The translations under genes and the position numbers were made by a program. This document shows, piece by piece, positions 55,779 to 64,000 of a DNA stretch of 64,000 bases (position 1 is its first letter; each line of letters starts with the position of its first letter). The DNA lies in assembly GCA_000471925.1 (NCBI GenBank), contig CP006667.1, positions 310,001 to 374,000 on the forward strand, in the 5' to 3' direction. Under the pieces are notes generated by a model. It searched no databases, was not told where the DNA came from, and saw only the letters and a program-made list of their open reading frames with translations. The stretch comes from Ralstonia pickettii DTP0602 (GTDB lineage Bacteria > Pseudomonadota > Gammaproteobacteria > Burkholderiales > Burkholderiaceae).

Positions 55779-57758
55779 ATGCATTCTCCGCTGGAACTGA
55801 CCCTGGTGCTGCTGGCCGCTGCCGTATTCGGCGTGGTCGCTTTCCGCATGCTGCAGTTGCCGCCAATGCTCGGCTACCTCGCCGTGGGCATCCTGATTGG
55901 CCCGCATGCGCTCGGACTGGCCAGCGACACCGCGCAGACCAAGTACCTGGCCGAATTCGGCGTGGTCTTCCTGATGTTCTCGATCGGCCTGGAGTTCAGC
56001 CTGAGCAAGCTGCGCTCGATGAAGCGCCTGGTGTTCGGGCTGGGCGGCTCGCAGGTGGTGCTGTCGATGCTGGCGGTGGTGGCGGCGAGCTGGGCCTTCA
56101 ACTGGCTGTTTGCGCTGTCGTGGCAGGCCTCGGTGGCGCTGGGCGGGGCGCTGGCGATGTCCTCCACGGCGATCGTGTCCAAGATGCTGTCCGAGCGCAT
56201 GGAGCTGGAAAGCGAGCACGGCCGCAACATCATCAGCATCCTGCTGTTCCAGGACCTGGCCGTGGTGCCGCTGCTGATCGTGATCCCGGCGCTGTCGCAG
56301 GACCCGGGCGACCTGGTGAAGGCCCTGGCCCTGGCCACGGTCAAGATCGTGGTCGCACTGAGCGTGATCTTCTTCCTCGGCCAGCGCCTGATGAGCCGGT
56401 GGTTCCATGTGGTGGCAGCGCGCCGCTCGCAGGAACTGTTCATGCTGAACCTGCTGCTGGTCACGCTGGGCATGGCGGCGCTGACCGAGCGGCTCGGGCT
56501 GTCGATGGCGCTGGGCGCGTTCATGGCCGGCATGCTGATCTCCGAGACGCCGTACCGCCACCAGGTGGAAGAAGACATCAAGCCGTTCCGCGACGTGCTG
56601 CTGGGCCTGTTCTTCGTCACCATCGGCATGCTGCTCAATATCCGCGTGGTGCTCGACCACCTGTGGCTGGTGCTGGCGCTGCTGGTGGTGCCGGTGGTGT
56701 TCAAGCTGGTGCTGATCACGGTGCTGGCGCGGCTCTTTGGCTCGCGCCAGGGCGTGGCCATCCGCACCGGGCTCGGGCTGGCGCAGGCGGGCGAGTTTGG
56801 CTTCGTGCTGCTGAACCAGATCGACGGGCTCAACCTGGTCGACCCGGTGCTGATCCAGGTGATCCTGGCGTCGATGCTGCTGTCGATGCTGGCGGCGCCC
56901 TTCCTGATCCAGTACAGCGACGCCGTGGTGCTGCGCTTTGCCGCCAACGAATGGCTGATGCAGTCGCTGAACATGACGCGCATCGCCGCGCAGAGCCTGC
57001 AGACCGAGAAGCACGCGATCATCTGCGGCTTCGGCCGCAGCGGGCAGAACCTGGCGCATATGCTCGAGCGGGAGGGCATCACCTACGTCGCGCTCGACCT
57101 CGACCCCGACCGCGTGCGCGAGGCCGCCGCCGCCGGCGATACCGTGGTCTACGGCGATGCCGGCAGGCGTGAGGCGCTGATCGCCGCCGGCATCCACCGC
57201 GCCGCCGCGCTGATCGTCACCTACGCCAACACGCCGTCGGCGCTCAAGGTGCTGCACCACGTGCAGGAACTGGCGCCGGCGCTGCCGGTGATCGTGCGCA
57301 CCGTCGACGATTCCGAACTGGACACGCTGCAGAAGGCCGGCGCCACCGAGGTGGTGCCCGAAATCATCGAAGGCAGCCTGATGCTGGCCTCGCACGCGCT
57401 GGTGCTGCTGGGTGTGCCGATGCGCCGCGTGGTGCGCGGCGTGCAGGAGGCGCGCGACGCGCGCTACAGCCTGCTGCGCGGCTACTTCCATGGCCGCGAC
57501 GATGACGACGACATGGTCGAGCGCGATTCGGTGCGGCTGCATTCGGTATCGCTCGGGCCGCAGTCCACCGCGGTCGGGCGGCGCCTGGGCGTGCTGGGCC
57601 TGGACCGCATCGGCGTAGAGGTGACCGCGGTGCGCCGGCGCGGCATCCGCGCCTTCGACCCCGAGCCCGAGACCGTGCTGGAGCCGGGCGATATCGTCGT
57701 GCTGCGCGGCCCGCCTGAAGCGCTGGAAGCGGCCGAAACGCGCATCCTGAACGGTTGA
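55779..57758 (+). CDS. KefB-type cation:proton antiporter with TrkA domains
   Basis: 659-residue CPA2 antiporter. About 12 membrane helices (residues 5-385; SLALGAFMAG-type core region AFMAGMLISETPYRHQVEEDI) are followed by a TrkA-N Rossmann domain (HAIICGFGRSGQNLAHML) and a TrkA-C domain (SVSLGPQSTAVGRRL). It likely exchanges K+ or Na+ for protons and may be gated by nucleotides. No KefF/KefG partner gene is adjacent. Divergent from kdsD. Confidence 0.93.
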   Translation: MHSPLELTLVLLAAAVFGVVAFRMLQLPPMLGYLAVGILIGPHALGLASDTAQTKYLAEFGVVFLMFSIGLEFSLSKLRSMKRLVFGLGGSQVVLSMLAVVAASWAFNWLFALSWQASVALGGALAMSSTAIVSKMLSERMELESEHGRNIISILLFQDLAVVPLLIVIPALSQDPGDLVKALALATVKIVVALSVIFFLGQRLMSRWFHVVAARRSQELFMLNLLLVTLGMAALTERLGLSMALGAFMAGMLISETPYRHQVEEDIKPFRDVLLGLFFVTIGMLLNIRVVLDHLWLVLALLVVPVVFKLVLITVLARLFGSRQGVAIRTGLGLAQAGEFGFVLLNQIDGLNLVDPVLIQVILASMLLSMLAAPFLIQYSDAVVLRFAANEWLMQSLNMTRIAAQSLQTEKHAIICGFGRSGQNLAHMLEREGITYVALDLDPDRVREAAAAGDTVVYGDAGRREALIAAGIHRAAALIVTYANTPSALKVLHHVQELAPALPVIVRTVDDSELDTLQKAGATEVVPEIIEGSLMLASHALVLLGVPMRRVVRGVQEARDARYSLLRGYFHGRDDDDDMVERDSVRLHSVSLGPQSTAVGRRLGVLGLDRIGVEVTAVRRRGIRAFDPEPETVLEPGDIVVLRGPPEALEAAETRILNG

Positions 57759-57776
57759 GACAGCCGCCCGCCGGTA

Positions 57777-58151
57777 TCAATGCGGACGCGTTTCCGCCCA
57801 GGACTCAGGCAGATTGTCGAGCACCGCGCGCGCGTCCAGCGAGCGGATCGGCACGGCGGGGTCGGCGGGGATGCGGCCTTCGCCTTGCAACATCAGGTAG
57901 CGCAGGCAGCACACTCGCAGAAAGGACGAGAAATTGCCGGCGACGGCCTCGGCGCCGCGATGGGCGCTCAGCTCGTCATGCAGGCGGGTGATCAGCTGGT
58001 TGACGGTCATGCCGTCGCGCCGCGCCAGTTCTTCCAGCACTTCCCAGAAGAGGCTTTCCAGCCGGATGCTGGTAGCCACGCCGCGCAGGCGCAGCGAGCG
58101 CGCCTGGCTCTGGTAAGAGGCCGGGTTGGCGCGGATAAATATTTCACACAT
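57777..58151 (-). CDS. ribbon-helix-helix domain protein
   Basis: 124-residue protein with a ribbon-helix-helix motif around SIRLESLFWEVLEELARRDGMTVNQLITRL (read in two parts), resembling the PF13467-type RHH domain. A C-terminal half contains FLRVCCLRYLM. The ATG at 58151 has AGGGGA upstream; earlier in-frame codons lack support. It may be a small DNA-binding regulator; the target is unknown. It lies convergent with the antiporter gene. Confidence 0.8.
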   Translation of the reverse strand: MCEIFIRANPASYQSQARSLRLRGVATSIRLESLFWEVLEELARRDGMTVNQLITRLHDELSAHRGAEAVAGNFSSFLRVCCLRYLMLQGEGRIPADPAVPIRSLDARAVLDNLPESWAETRPH

Positions 58152-58253
58152 CAAAGTCCCCTGCAGGCGGCACGGCCGGCGTGCGGGTGCGCCGCCCGTC
58201 GCATGGGCCGCGCACTGCCGTGACGCCGGCACTGGCGCCGCGTTCGGAAGGCT

Positions 58254-58832
58254 CTAATGTACGATCCGCGTGCCCAGCACCGCAAGAAACTGCGCCAGCC
58301 ATGCCGGATGCGCCGGCCAGGCCGGGGCGGTGACGAGGTTGCCGTCGGTATGGGCCTGGTCGACCGGGATCTCGGCATAGGTGCCGCCGGCCAACTTTAC
58401 TTCCGGCGCGCAGGCGGGGTAGGCGGAGCAGGTCTTGCCTTCCAGCACGCCGGCCGCGGCCAGCAGCTGGGCGCCGTGGCAGACCGCGGCGATCGGCTTG
58501 TCCGCCTGGGCGAAGTGGCGCACGATCTCCAGCACGCGCGCATTCAGCCGCAGGTATTCCGGCGCGCGGCCGCCGGGGATGACCAGCGCGTCATACGCGG
58601 CGGGGTCGATCTCGGCAAAGGTCGCGTTCAGCGTGAAGTTGTGGCCGCGCTTCTCGGTGTAGGTCTGGTCCCCCTCGAAATCGTGGATGGCGGTGGCGCA
58701 GGCGTCGCCCGCCTTCTTGTCGGGGCATACGGCATCAACGGTATGGCCGACCATCTGCAGCGCCTGGAACGGCACCATGGTTTCGTAGTCTTCGGCATAG
58801 TCGCCGACCAGCATCAGAATCTTCTTTGCCAT
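58254..58832 (-). CDS. DJ-1/PfpI-family protein
   Basis: 192-residue class I glutamine-amidotransferase-like protein. The nucleophile elbow is AVCHGAQLL with C118, and an acidic residue is near DYAEDYE at the start; [10 protein letters not shown] is typical of the group including YhbO/PfpI. Reported activities (protease, deglycase) are disputed, so function is left general. It is divergent from apt. Confidence 0.92.
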   Translation of the reverse strand: MAKKILMLVGDYAEDYETMVPFQALQMVGHTVDAVCPDKKAGDACATAIHDFEGDQTYTEKRGHNFTLNATFAEIDPAAYDALVIPGGRAPEYLRLNARVLEIVRHFAQADKPIAAVCHGAQLLAAAGVLEGKTCSAYPACAPEVKLAGGTYAEIPVDQAHTDGNLVTAPAWPAHPAWLAQFLAVLGTRIVH

Positions 58833-59046
58833 CGCGGTCTCCTGTATGGTTACGGGTGTCCGGCAGGTGCCGGACCCGGCAGCCCGGCGCGGCGGCCGGC
58901 AGGGTCATTGTGCTGGCCGGTGCCACGGCGCGGGTGGTAATGGGTTACCGCAGGGGTTACCGCAGCTGGCGTCACTTGCGGCCCGATACCGCGAACAGCT
59001 TTCCTACCGGCGCGCGACATAGCGCGCGTTCCGTTTCCAGATTCCT

Positions 59047-59619
59047 ATGGCAGATTCCATCATCCAGTCCCCCGACCTCGGCGACGTCACCGGCTACCTG
59101 CGCGACCGCATCAGGACCGTGCCGGACTGGCCCGCGCCCGGGGTGATGTTCCGCGACATCACCCCGCTGTTGCAGAACCCCAAGACCCTGCGCGTGCTGA
59201 TCGACGTCTTTGTGCACCGCTACATGGATGCGCAGCTCGACCTGGTAGCGGGCATCGACGCGCGCGGCTTTATCCTGGGTGCGATCGTCGCGTACGAGCT
59301 GAACCTGGGCTTCGTGCCGATCCGCAAGAAGGGCAAGCTGCCGTTCCAGACCGTGGCCGAGGAGTATGAGCTGGAATACGGCAGCGCCACCGTCGAGATC
59401 CATGCCGATGCCTGCAAGGCCGGTGACCGCGTGCTGCTGGTCGACGACCTGATCGCCACCGGCGGCACCATGATGGCAGGGCGCAAGCTGCTGGAGCGGC
59501 TGGGCGCGACCGTGGTGGAAGGCGCTGCCATCGTCGACCTGCCCGAGCTGGGCGGCTCCAGGCTGCTGCAGGACGGCGGGCTGCCGCTGTTCACGGTGTG
59601 CCGCTTTGAGGGGCATTGA
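59047..59619 (+). CDS. apt: adenine phosphoribosyltransferase
   Basis: 190-residue purine-salvage enzyme converting adenine and PRPP to AMP. The PRPP motif is [17 protein letters not shown], with the conserved [17 protein letters not shown] near residue 28 and [11 protein letters not shown]. It is a single gene with its own upstream region. Confidence 0.96.
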   Translation: MADSIIQSPDLGDVTGYLRDRIRTVPDWPAPGVMFRDITPLLQNPKTLRVLIDVFVHRYMDAQLDLVAGIDARGFILGAIVAYELNLGFVPIRKKGKLPFQTVAEEYELEYGSATVEIHADACKAGDRVLLVDDLIATGGTMMAGRKLLERLGATVVEGAAIVDLPELGGSRLLQDGGLPLFTVCRFEGH

Positions 59620-59663
59620 ATTTCAGACACTGAGAGACCGGACTTTGCGCTGAAGGAGACGCC

Positions 59664-60275
59664 ATGCCAGACCTGTTGCTGTTCCTGCTGACCTCGATCG
59701 CCGTCACGGTGGCGCCCGGCCCCGACAACCTGCAGGTGCTGGCGCGCGGCATGGCGCAGGGACGGCGCGCAGGACTGGTGGCGGCGCTGGGGTTCTCGGT
59801 CGGCTGCCTGTTCCATACCGTGATCGCCGCGGTCGGGCTGGCGGCGGTGTTGCGCTCGTCGCCGCTGGCGTTCCAGCTGATCAAGTACGCGGGCGCAGCC
59901 TACCTGATCTGGATTGGCATCCAGGCGCTGCGCGCCAAGGGCGGGCTGGCGCAGGGCGGCGATGTCGATGCGGTGCCGCTGGCGCGCGTGTTCCGCCAGA
60001 GCGTGCTCGGCAACGTGATGAACCCCAAGGTCACGCTGTTCTTCCTGGTGTTCCTGCCGCAGTTCGTGCGCGCCGATGCCGCGCATCCGGGGCTGCAGTT
60101 CCTGCTGCTGGGCGTGGTCTTCATGCTGCAGACCGCGGTGGTGTTCTCGCTGTTCGGCCTGTGCGCTGGCTGGCTCGGCGCCTGGCTGCGCCGCCGCCCG
60201 GCTACTGGACGCTGGCTGGACCGCGCCGCCGGGGCCATCTTCGTCGGGCTCGGGATCAAGGTCGCGCTGCCCTGA
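59664..60275 (+). CDS. LysE-family amino-acid exporter
   Basis: 203-residue six-helix exporter of the LysE/RhtB family. It begins with the family start APGPDNLQVLARGMAQGRRAGLVAALGFS (seen in parts) and has LIKYAGAAYLIWIGIQALRA and GNVMNPKVTLFFLVFLPQF. The substrate is not predictable. It follows apt after 44 bp. Confidence 0.93.
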   Translation: MPDLLLFLLTSIAVTVAPGPDNLQVLARGMAQGRRAGLVAALGFSVGCLFHTVIAAVGLAAVLRSSPLAFQLIKYAGAAYLIWIGIQALRAKGGLAQGGDVDAVPLARVFRQSVLGNVMNPKVTLFFLVFLPQFVRADAAHPGLQFLLLGVVFMLQTAVVFSLFGLCAGWLGAWLRRRPATGRWLDRAAGAIFVGLGIKVALP

Positions 60276-60380
60276 GGTTGTCCTGGTCCCGCCCTGATGC
60301 CGCGGCGGGCGCTTCGCTGCGGCCTTCCCGCCTTGTGTTGCCTGTGTGTTGCCTGCGGCCCGCAGCGCCTGGCCCCTCCG

Positions 60381-60409
60381 TTGCCGCTGTCGGGTGACGG
60401 GCGCATAAT
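60381..60409 (+). promoter_or_regulatory. possible promoter of Na/Pi-like gene
   Basis: TTGCCG (60381-60386) and CATAAT (60404-60409) with 17-bp spacing, about 77 bp before the ATG at 60486. Confidence 0.4.
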
Positions 60410-60485
60410 GAGCCCTTGACAACGACACGATGATCGGGCCGAGCCTCCTGGCAGTATTTCGGCACCGGTCACACAAAGGCGCACA

Positions 60486-62177
60486 ATGGGCGTACTCCTT
60501 CACCTGTTATCAGGCGTGGCCCTCCTTGTCTGGGGCACGAACATCGTCAAGGTCGGCATCCTGCGCGTCTACGGCGCCAACCTGCGCCACGTCCTGTCGA
60601 CCAGCGTCTCCAATCGCTTCACCGCCTTTGCCGCCGGCCTCGGCGTCACCGGGCTGGTCCAGAGCAGCAACGCCACCGCGGTCATCGTCAGTTCCTTCGT
60701 CGGCCAAGGCCTGATCGCCGTGGCACCGGCGCTGGCCATCATGCTCGGCGCCAACGTCGGCACCGCGCTGATGGTGCAGGTGTTCTCGCTGGACCTGTCG
60801 TGGCTGTCGCCGCTGCTGATCTTCGTTGGCGTGATCTGCCATCTGAGCTGGAAGGGCAGCAAGCCGGGCCACGTCGGGCGCGTGCTGATCGGGCTGGGCC
60901 TGATCACGCTGGCGCTCGAGCTGATCTCCATCGCGACGCGCCCCGTGGTCCAGGCCGCCGGCGTCAAGGTGCTGTTCAGCACGCTGACCGGCGACACCGC
61001 GCTCGACATGCTGATCGGTGCCTTCCTGACCATCCTGTGCTATTCCAGCCTGGCCGTGGTGCTGTTCTGCGGCGCGCTGGCCTCGGCCGGCGTGGTGTCG
61101 ATCCACGTGGCGCTGGCGCTGGTGCTGGGCGCCAACCTGGGCTCGGGCATATCGGCGCTGCTGACCACCTCGGGCAACAACCAGCCGGGCAAGCGCGTGA
61201 CGCTGGGCAATCTGCTGTCGCGCCTGCTGGGCTGCCTGGTCGCGCTGCCGCTGCTGGGTCAGGCCGAAGAACTGCTGGCGCTGCTCGACCATGACCCGCA
61301 ACGGCTGATCGTCAACTTCCACCTGCTCTTCAACGTCACGCTGGCGGTGCTGTTGCTGGGCGCGACCGGGCCGCTGGCGCGCCTGTGCGAGAAGGTGCTG
61401 CCCGGACGCAATACCGGCGACAGCCAGGTCACGCCGCGCCATCTCGACACCGCCGCGCTGTCCACGCCCACGCTGGCGCTGTCCAACGCCTCGCGCGAAG
61501 TGCTGCGCATCGGCGACCGCGTCGAGCAGATGCTCGACAACATGCTGCGCGTGCTGCGCACCAACGACGCCAAGCTGGCCACCGCCACCTGCCGCATCGA
61601 CAACGAGGTCGACGATCTCTATACCGCGATCAAGCTCTACCTGACCCGCATCAGCCTGGAAGCGCTGGACGAGCGCGACGGCCAGCGCTGGACCGAAATC
61701 ATCTCGCTGACCATCAACCTGGAACACGCCGGCGACATCATCGAGCGCATCCTGCTCGATACCAAGGACAAGAAGATCGCCCACAACCTGATGTTCTCCG
61801 AGGCGGGCATGCAGGAGATCGCCGAGATGCATGCGCGGCTGGTCGCCAACCTGCGGCTGGGTTTGTCGGTGTTCCTCAACGGCGATCTCAAGAGCGCGCA
61901 GGCGCTGATGGCCGAAAAGGCCAACTTCCGCGAACTGGAGCGCAAGTACGCGCGCACCCATCTGCAGCGCGTGGCGGTGCAGACCGCGGAGAGCATTGAA
62001 ACCAGCTCGCTGCACCTGGACGTGATCAGCGAGCTGAAGCGGCTGAATTCGCTGTTCTGTGCGACGGCATATCCGGTGCTGGAGCAGGCTGGGGTGTTGA
62101 ACCGGAGCCGGATGAAGGAAGACGACGTGCCGCCGGTGCCGAGGGTGCAGGCGGCGCAGCACGAAGCGCTGCGCTAG
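60486..62177 (+). CDS. Na/Pi-cotransporter family protein with PhoU-like C-terminus
   Basis: 563-residue protein with two repeated sodium-phosphate cotransporter units in the first 310 residues; the QSSNATAVIVSSF motif near residue 60 and a second, YSSLAVVLFCGALASAG, near residue 180 are characteristic. A cytoplasmic PhoU-like helical domain occupies about residues 335-545. Whether it imports phosphate or exports it is unknown. Its stop overlaps the convergent downstream gene by 4 bp. Confidence 0.92.
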   Translation: MGVLLHLLSGVALLVWGTNIVKVGILRVYGANLRHVLSTSVSNRFTAFAAGLGVTGLVQSSNATAVIVSSFVGQGLIAVAPALAIMLGANVGTALMVQVFSLDLSWLSPLLIFVGVICHLSWKGSKPGHVGRVLIGLGLITLALELISIATRPVVQAAGVKVLFSTLTGDTALDMLIGAFLTILCYSSLAVVLFCGALASAGVVSIHVALALVLGANLGSGISALLTTSGNNQPGKRVTLGNLLSRLLGCLVALPLLGQAEELLALLDHDPQRLIVNFHLLFNVTLAVLLLGATGPLARLCEKVLPGRNTGDSQVTPRHLDTAALSTPTLALSNASREVLRIGDRVEQMLDNMLRVLRTNDAKLATATCRIDNEVDDLYTAIKLYLTRISLEALDERDGQRWTEIISLTINLEHAGDIIERILLDTKDKKIAHNLMFSEAGMQEIAEMHARLVANLRLGLSVFLNGDLKSAQALMAEKANFRELERKYARTHLQRVAVQTAESIETSSLHLDVISELKRLNSLFCATAYPVLEQAGVLNRSRMKEDDVPPVPRVQAAQHEALR

Positions 62178-62659
62178 AGCTTGTAGCCGAACTTCCGCAA
62201 CAACGCCTTCCGCTCGGCCACATCCGCCTCGGTTTCGATCCCCAGCGGCGAGGCGCCATCAATGACGCCAACCACGCCACGCCCGGCATCGGTCTCGGCG
62301 ATGATCACCTGCGTCGGATTGGCCGTCGCGCAGAAAATCCTGCACACCTCCGGCACCGCCCGCACCGCGGGCAGCACGTTCACCGGAAAGAAACCGTCGC
62401 CGAGGAAGATCAGGAAGCTATGCCCCGCGCCGATGGCGCGCGCATTCTCACAGGCCAGGTCAATCAGGCTTTCGTCCGTTCCCGACCACCGCACCAGGCG
62501 CTTGCCCGAGGCCTCGCAGAACGCCAGCCCGAAGCGGATACCGGGCACGGTGCCCACCAGCGCCTCGTGCAGGTCCTCCACGGTCTTGATGAAGTGCGAC
62601 TGACCGAGGATGAAGTTGGTGGCTTCCGGCTTGGTCACCGGTACGACCGTCAGTTCCAT
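62174..62659 (-). CDS. adenosine-specific kinase family protein (PF04008)
   Basis: 161-residue protein of the family first defined in thermophiles: KPEATNFILGQSHFIKTVED, SGKRLVRWSGTD, GHSFLIFL and CRIFCATANPTQVIIAET are typical. An adenosine-binding activity is reported for the archaeal relative; the bacterial role is unknown. The ATG at 62659 places the conserved start at the N-terminus. It is convergent with the Na/Pi-like gene, sharing 4 bp at the stops, and divergent from the next gene. Confidence 0.85.
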   Translation of the reverse strand: MELTVVPVTKPEATNFILGQSHFIKTVEDLHEALVGTVPGIRFGLAFCEASGKRLVRWSGTDESLIDLACENARAIGAGHSFLIFLGDGFFPVNVLPAVRAVPEVCRIFCATANPTQVIIAETDAGRGVVGVIDGASPLGIETEADVAERKALLRKFGYKL

Positions 62660-62803
62660 GGCTGGCTCCTGAATTGCGGCGCGGCTTGCCGTCGTCCGGT
62701 TCATGGTAGGGCGCGGGGTGGTGAATGCAAGCGGGCAGGGCGATCTTTGCCTGGCACGCGTACCTGCTATACAGGATGGACTGGCCCGTCACCGGAGACG
62801 CCG

Positions 62804-63397
62804 ATGCCGCTTCTTCGCCTCTTCCTTGCATGGCTTGCCATGGCGCCATCCGTGGCCGCCGCCCAGGTCGTTCCGGCATCACAGGGCGAAATCGCCGTTA
62901 GTGAGCTGAAGCGCCCCAATGTCGTCGTCGTGCTGCGGCATGCGAGTGCGCCGGGAGTCGGAGATCCACCGGGTTTCAAACTGGACGACTGTTCGACCCA
63001 ACGCAACCTGGACGTGAATGGCCGGCAGCAGGCGGCCAGGCTCGGTAGCAGCTGGAAGGCGGCAGGCTTCCGGCCGACGCAGGTCTACAGCAGCGCCTGG
63101 TGCCGTTGCCAGGACACCGCACGCCTGATCGACCTGGGTCCGGTGCGGGTCCAGCCATTGCTCAATTCATTTTTTGGCGCAGATGCGCAGCGCCGCGAAG
63201 CACAGACCGCGCAGCTGTCGCGCTTTATCGACGGCCTCGACCCGCGCGGCGGGCCTTACCTGCTGGTCACGCACCAGGTAGTGATCACCGCGCTGACCGG
63301 GCACGGCGCGGACAGCGGCGGCGGCGTCGCGATCGAGCTGCAGTCCGGCGGCGCCGCGCGGCGCACGCGCGTGCTGCCAGCCGCCGGGCTGGACTGA
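62804..63397 (+). CDS. secreted histidine phosphatase family protein
   Basis: 197-residue protein with a signal peptide (about residues 1-21, ending VAAAQ) and a histidine-phosphatase domain. The catalytic RH motif is VVVLRHASAPG, with the distal VYSSAWCRCQDTARL and the second catalytic-type histidine in LVTHQVVITALTG. The RHA in place of RHG is common in this subgroup. Substrate unknown. It is convergent with uvrA. Confidence 0.9.
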   Translation: MPLLRLFLAWLAMAPSVAAAQVVPASQGEIAVSELKRPNVVVVLRHASAPGVGDPPGFKLDDCSTQRNLDVNGRQQAARLGSSWKAAGFRPTQVYSSAWCRCQDTARLIDLGPVRVQPLLNSFFGADAQRREAQTAQLSRFIDGLDPRGGPYLLVTHQVVITALTGHGADSGGGVAIELQSGGAARRTRVLPAAGLD

Positions 63398-63399
63398 AC

Positions 63400-64000
63400 T
63401 CAGGCCCGCTTGAGCAGCGGCGCCAGGTACTTGCCGGTAAAGCTGGCCTTGCTCCTGGCGACATCCTCCGGCGTGCCGCGCGCGATCACCTGCCCACCGC
63501 CCGCACCGCCTTCCGGGCCCATGTCGATCAGCCAGTCCGCGGTCTTGATGACATCGAGGTTGTGCTCGATGATGACCACGGTATTGCCCTGGTCGCGCAG
63601 CTTGTGGATGACCTTGAGCAGCAGCTCGATATCGTGGAAGTGCAACCCGGTGGTGGGTTCGTCCAGGATGTAGAGCGTGCGCCCGGTATCGCGCTTGGAC
63701 AGCTCCAGCGACAGCTTGACGCGCTGCGCCTCGCCGCCCGACAGCGTGGTCGCCGACTGCCCCAGTCGGATATAACCCAGGCCCACGTCTAGCAGCGTCT
63801 GCAGCTTGCGCCGCACCACCGGCACCGCGCTGAAGAATTCATGCGCCTGTTCGACGGTCAGGTCCAGCACCTCGGAGATGTTCTTGCCCTTGTACAGCAC
63901 CTCCAGCGTCTCGCGGTTATAGCGCTTGCCGTGGCAGACGTCGCAAGGCACGTAGACGTCGGGCAGGAAGTGCATCTCGACCTTGAGCACGCCGTCGCCC
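63400..64000 (-). CDS. uvrA: excinuclease ABC subunit A, C-terminal fragment
   Basis: Only the 3' part of uvrA lies in the window; the gene continues beyond the right edge. The ABC signature [18 protein letters not shown], Walker [14 protein letters not shown], and the H-loop [18 protein letters not shown] are complete, and a zinc-binding [10 protein letters not shown] is at the start of the fragment. UvrA dimers recognise bulky DNA lesions in nucleotide-excision repair. The gene ends in ...LLKRA, 2 bp from the convergent histidine phosphatase stop. Confidence 0.96.
   Translation of the reverse strand, partial: GDGVLKVEMHFLPDVYVPCDVCHGKRYNRETLEVLYKGKNISEVLDLTVEQAHEFFSAVPVVRRKLQTLLDVGLGYIRLGQSATTLSGGEAQRVKLSLELSKRDTGRTLYILDEPTTGLHFHDIELLLKVIHKLRDQGNTVVIIEHNLDVIKTADWLIDMGPEGGAGGGQVIARGTPEDVARSKASFTGKYLAPLLKRA

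Noticed and set aside
55734..57542. 602-codon open frame antisense to the antiporter
   Set aside because: It is rich in H, Q and R, the reverse image of membrane helices, with no start signal and no domain.

Overview
This window is a GC-rich, almost purely chromosomal stretch from a Burkholderiales beta-proteobacterium, most likely Cupriavidus (formerly Ralstonia/Wautersia). The case rests on gene order (gpmA-rhodanese-grxC-secB-gpsA; a DUF2244-ctaCDGE-surf1-ctaAB-sco cluster followed by rpoH; lolB-ispE-tRNA-Gln-prs-rplY-pth; mutM-dynamin-mutY; kdsD-lptCAB-rpoN-hpf-ptsN-hprK-rapZ) and on the protein families. I saw no insertion sequence, prophage, CRISPR array or rRNA operon. About 65 protein genes and one tRNA are supported.

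Layout. 1-7.2 kb: start of a C-terminal processing protease, then gpmA, a membrane rhodanese, grxC, secB, gpsA, a Bug-type binding protein, trmL, and a divergent comF/methyltransferase pair. 7.3-17.8 kb: an aa3 cytochrome c oxidase locus with structural subunits (ctaC, ctaD, ctaE), copper and haem assembly factors (ctaG, surf1, two SCO-like proteins, ctaA, ctaB) and several very small membrane proteins; it is preceded by a good sigma-70 promoter. 17.9-20.1 kb: rpoH, with a perfect CIRCE operator in its leader, and a pirin. 20.1-25.3 kb: a nitrate uptake operon (nrtABD plus ybiB) behind nasT. Its leader carries a -24/-12 sigma-54 promoter, two hexaloop hairpins of the ANTAR-target type and an intrinsic terminator. 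25.5-33.2 kb: a two-gene gentisate-type ring-cleavage module, ftsY, two M16 peptidases, rsmD, coaD and a ferredoxin.

33.2-41.6 kb: a PhoX-like phosphatase, then pth, rplY, prs, tRNA-Gln, ispE, lolB and a large TPR protein, all on the minus strand. 41.7-46.1 kb: mutM, a bacterial dynamin-like GTPase and mutY. 46.1-55.6 kb: a minus-strand block of LON-domain protein, rapZ, a PsiF protein, hprK, ptsN, hpf, rpoN, lptB, lptA, lptC and kdsD. It couples LPS transport, sigma-54 and the nitrogen PTS, but kdsC is missing from its usual place between kdsD and lptC. 55.7-64 kb: a KefB-like antiporter, a ribbon-helix-helix protein, a DJ-1/PfpI protein, apt, a LysE exporter, an Na/Pi-cotransporter-like protein, an adenosine-specific-kinase family protein, a histidine phosphatase, and the 3' end of uvrA.

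The most rewarding regulatory structures are the nrt leader, where sigma-54 initiation and NasT-type antitermination appear stacked, and the CIRCE element on rpoH, which would join the HrcA and sigma-32 heat-shock circuits. The structural oddities are an exact 27-bp tandem duplication inside the comF zinc finger, altered iron-sulphur cysteine spacing in MutY, and the absent kdsC. All function calls come from reading motifs and gene context by eye; no database search was run.
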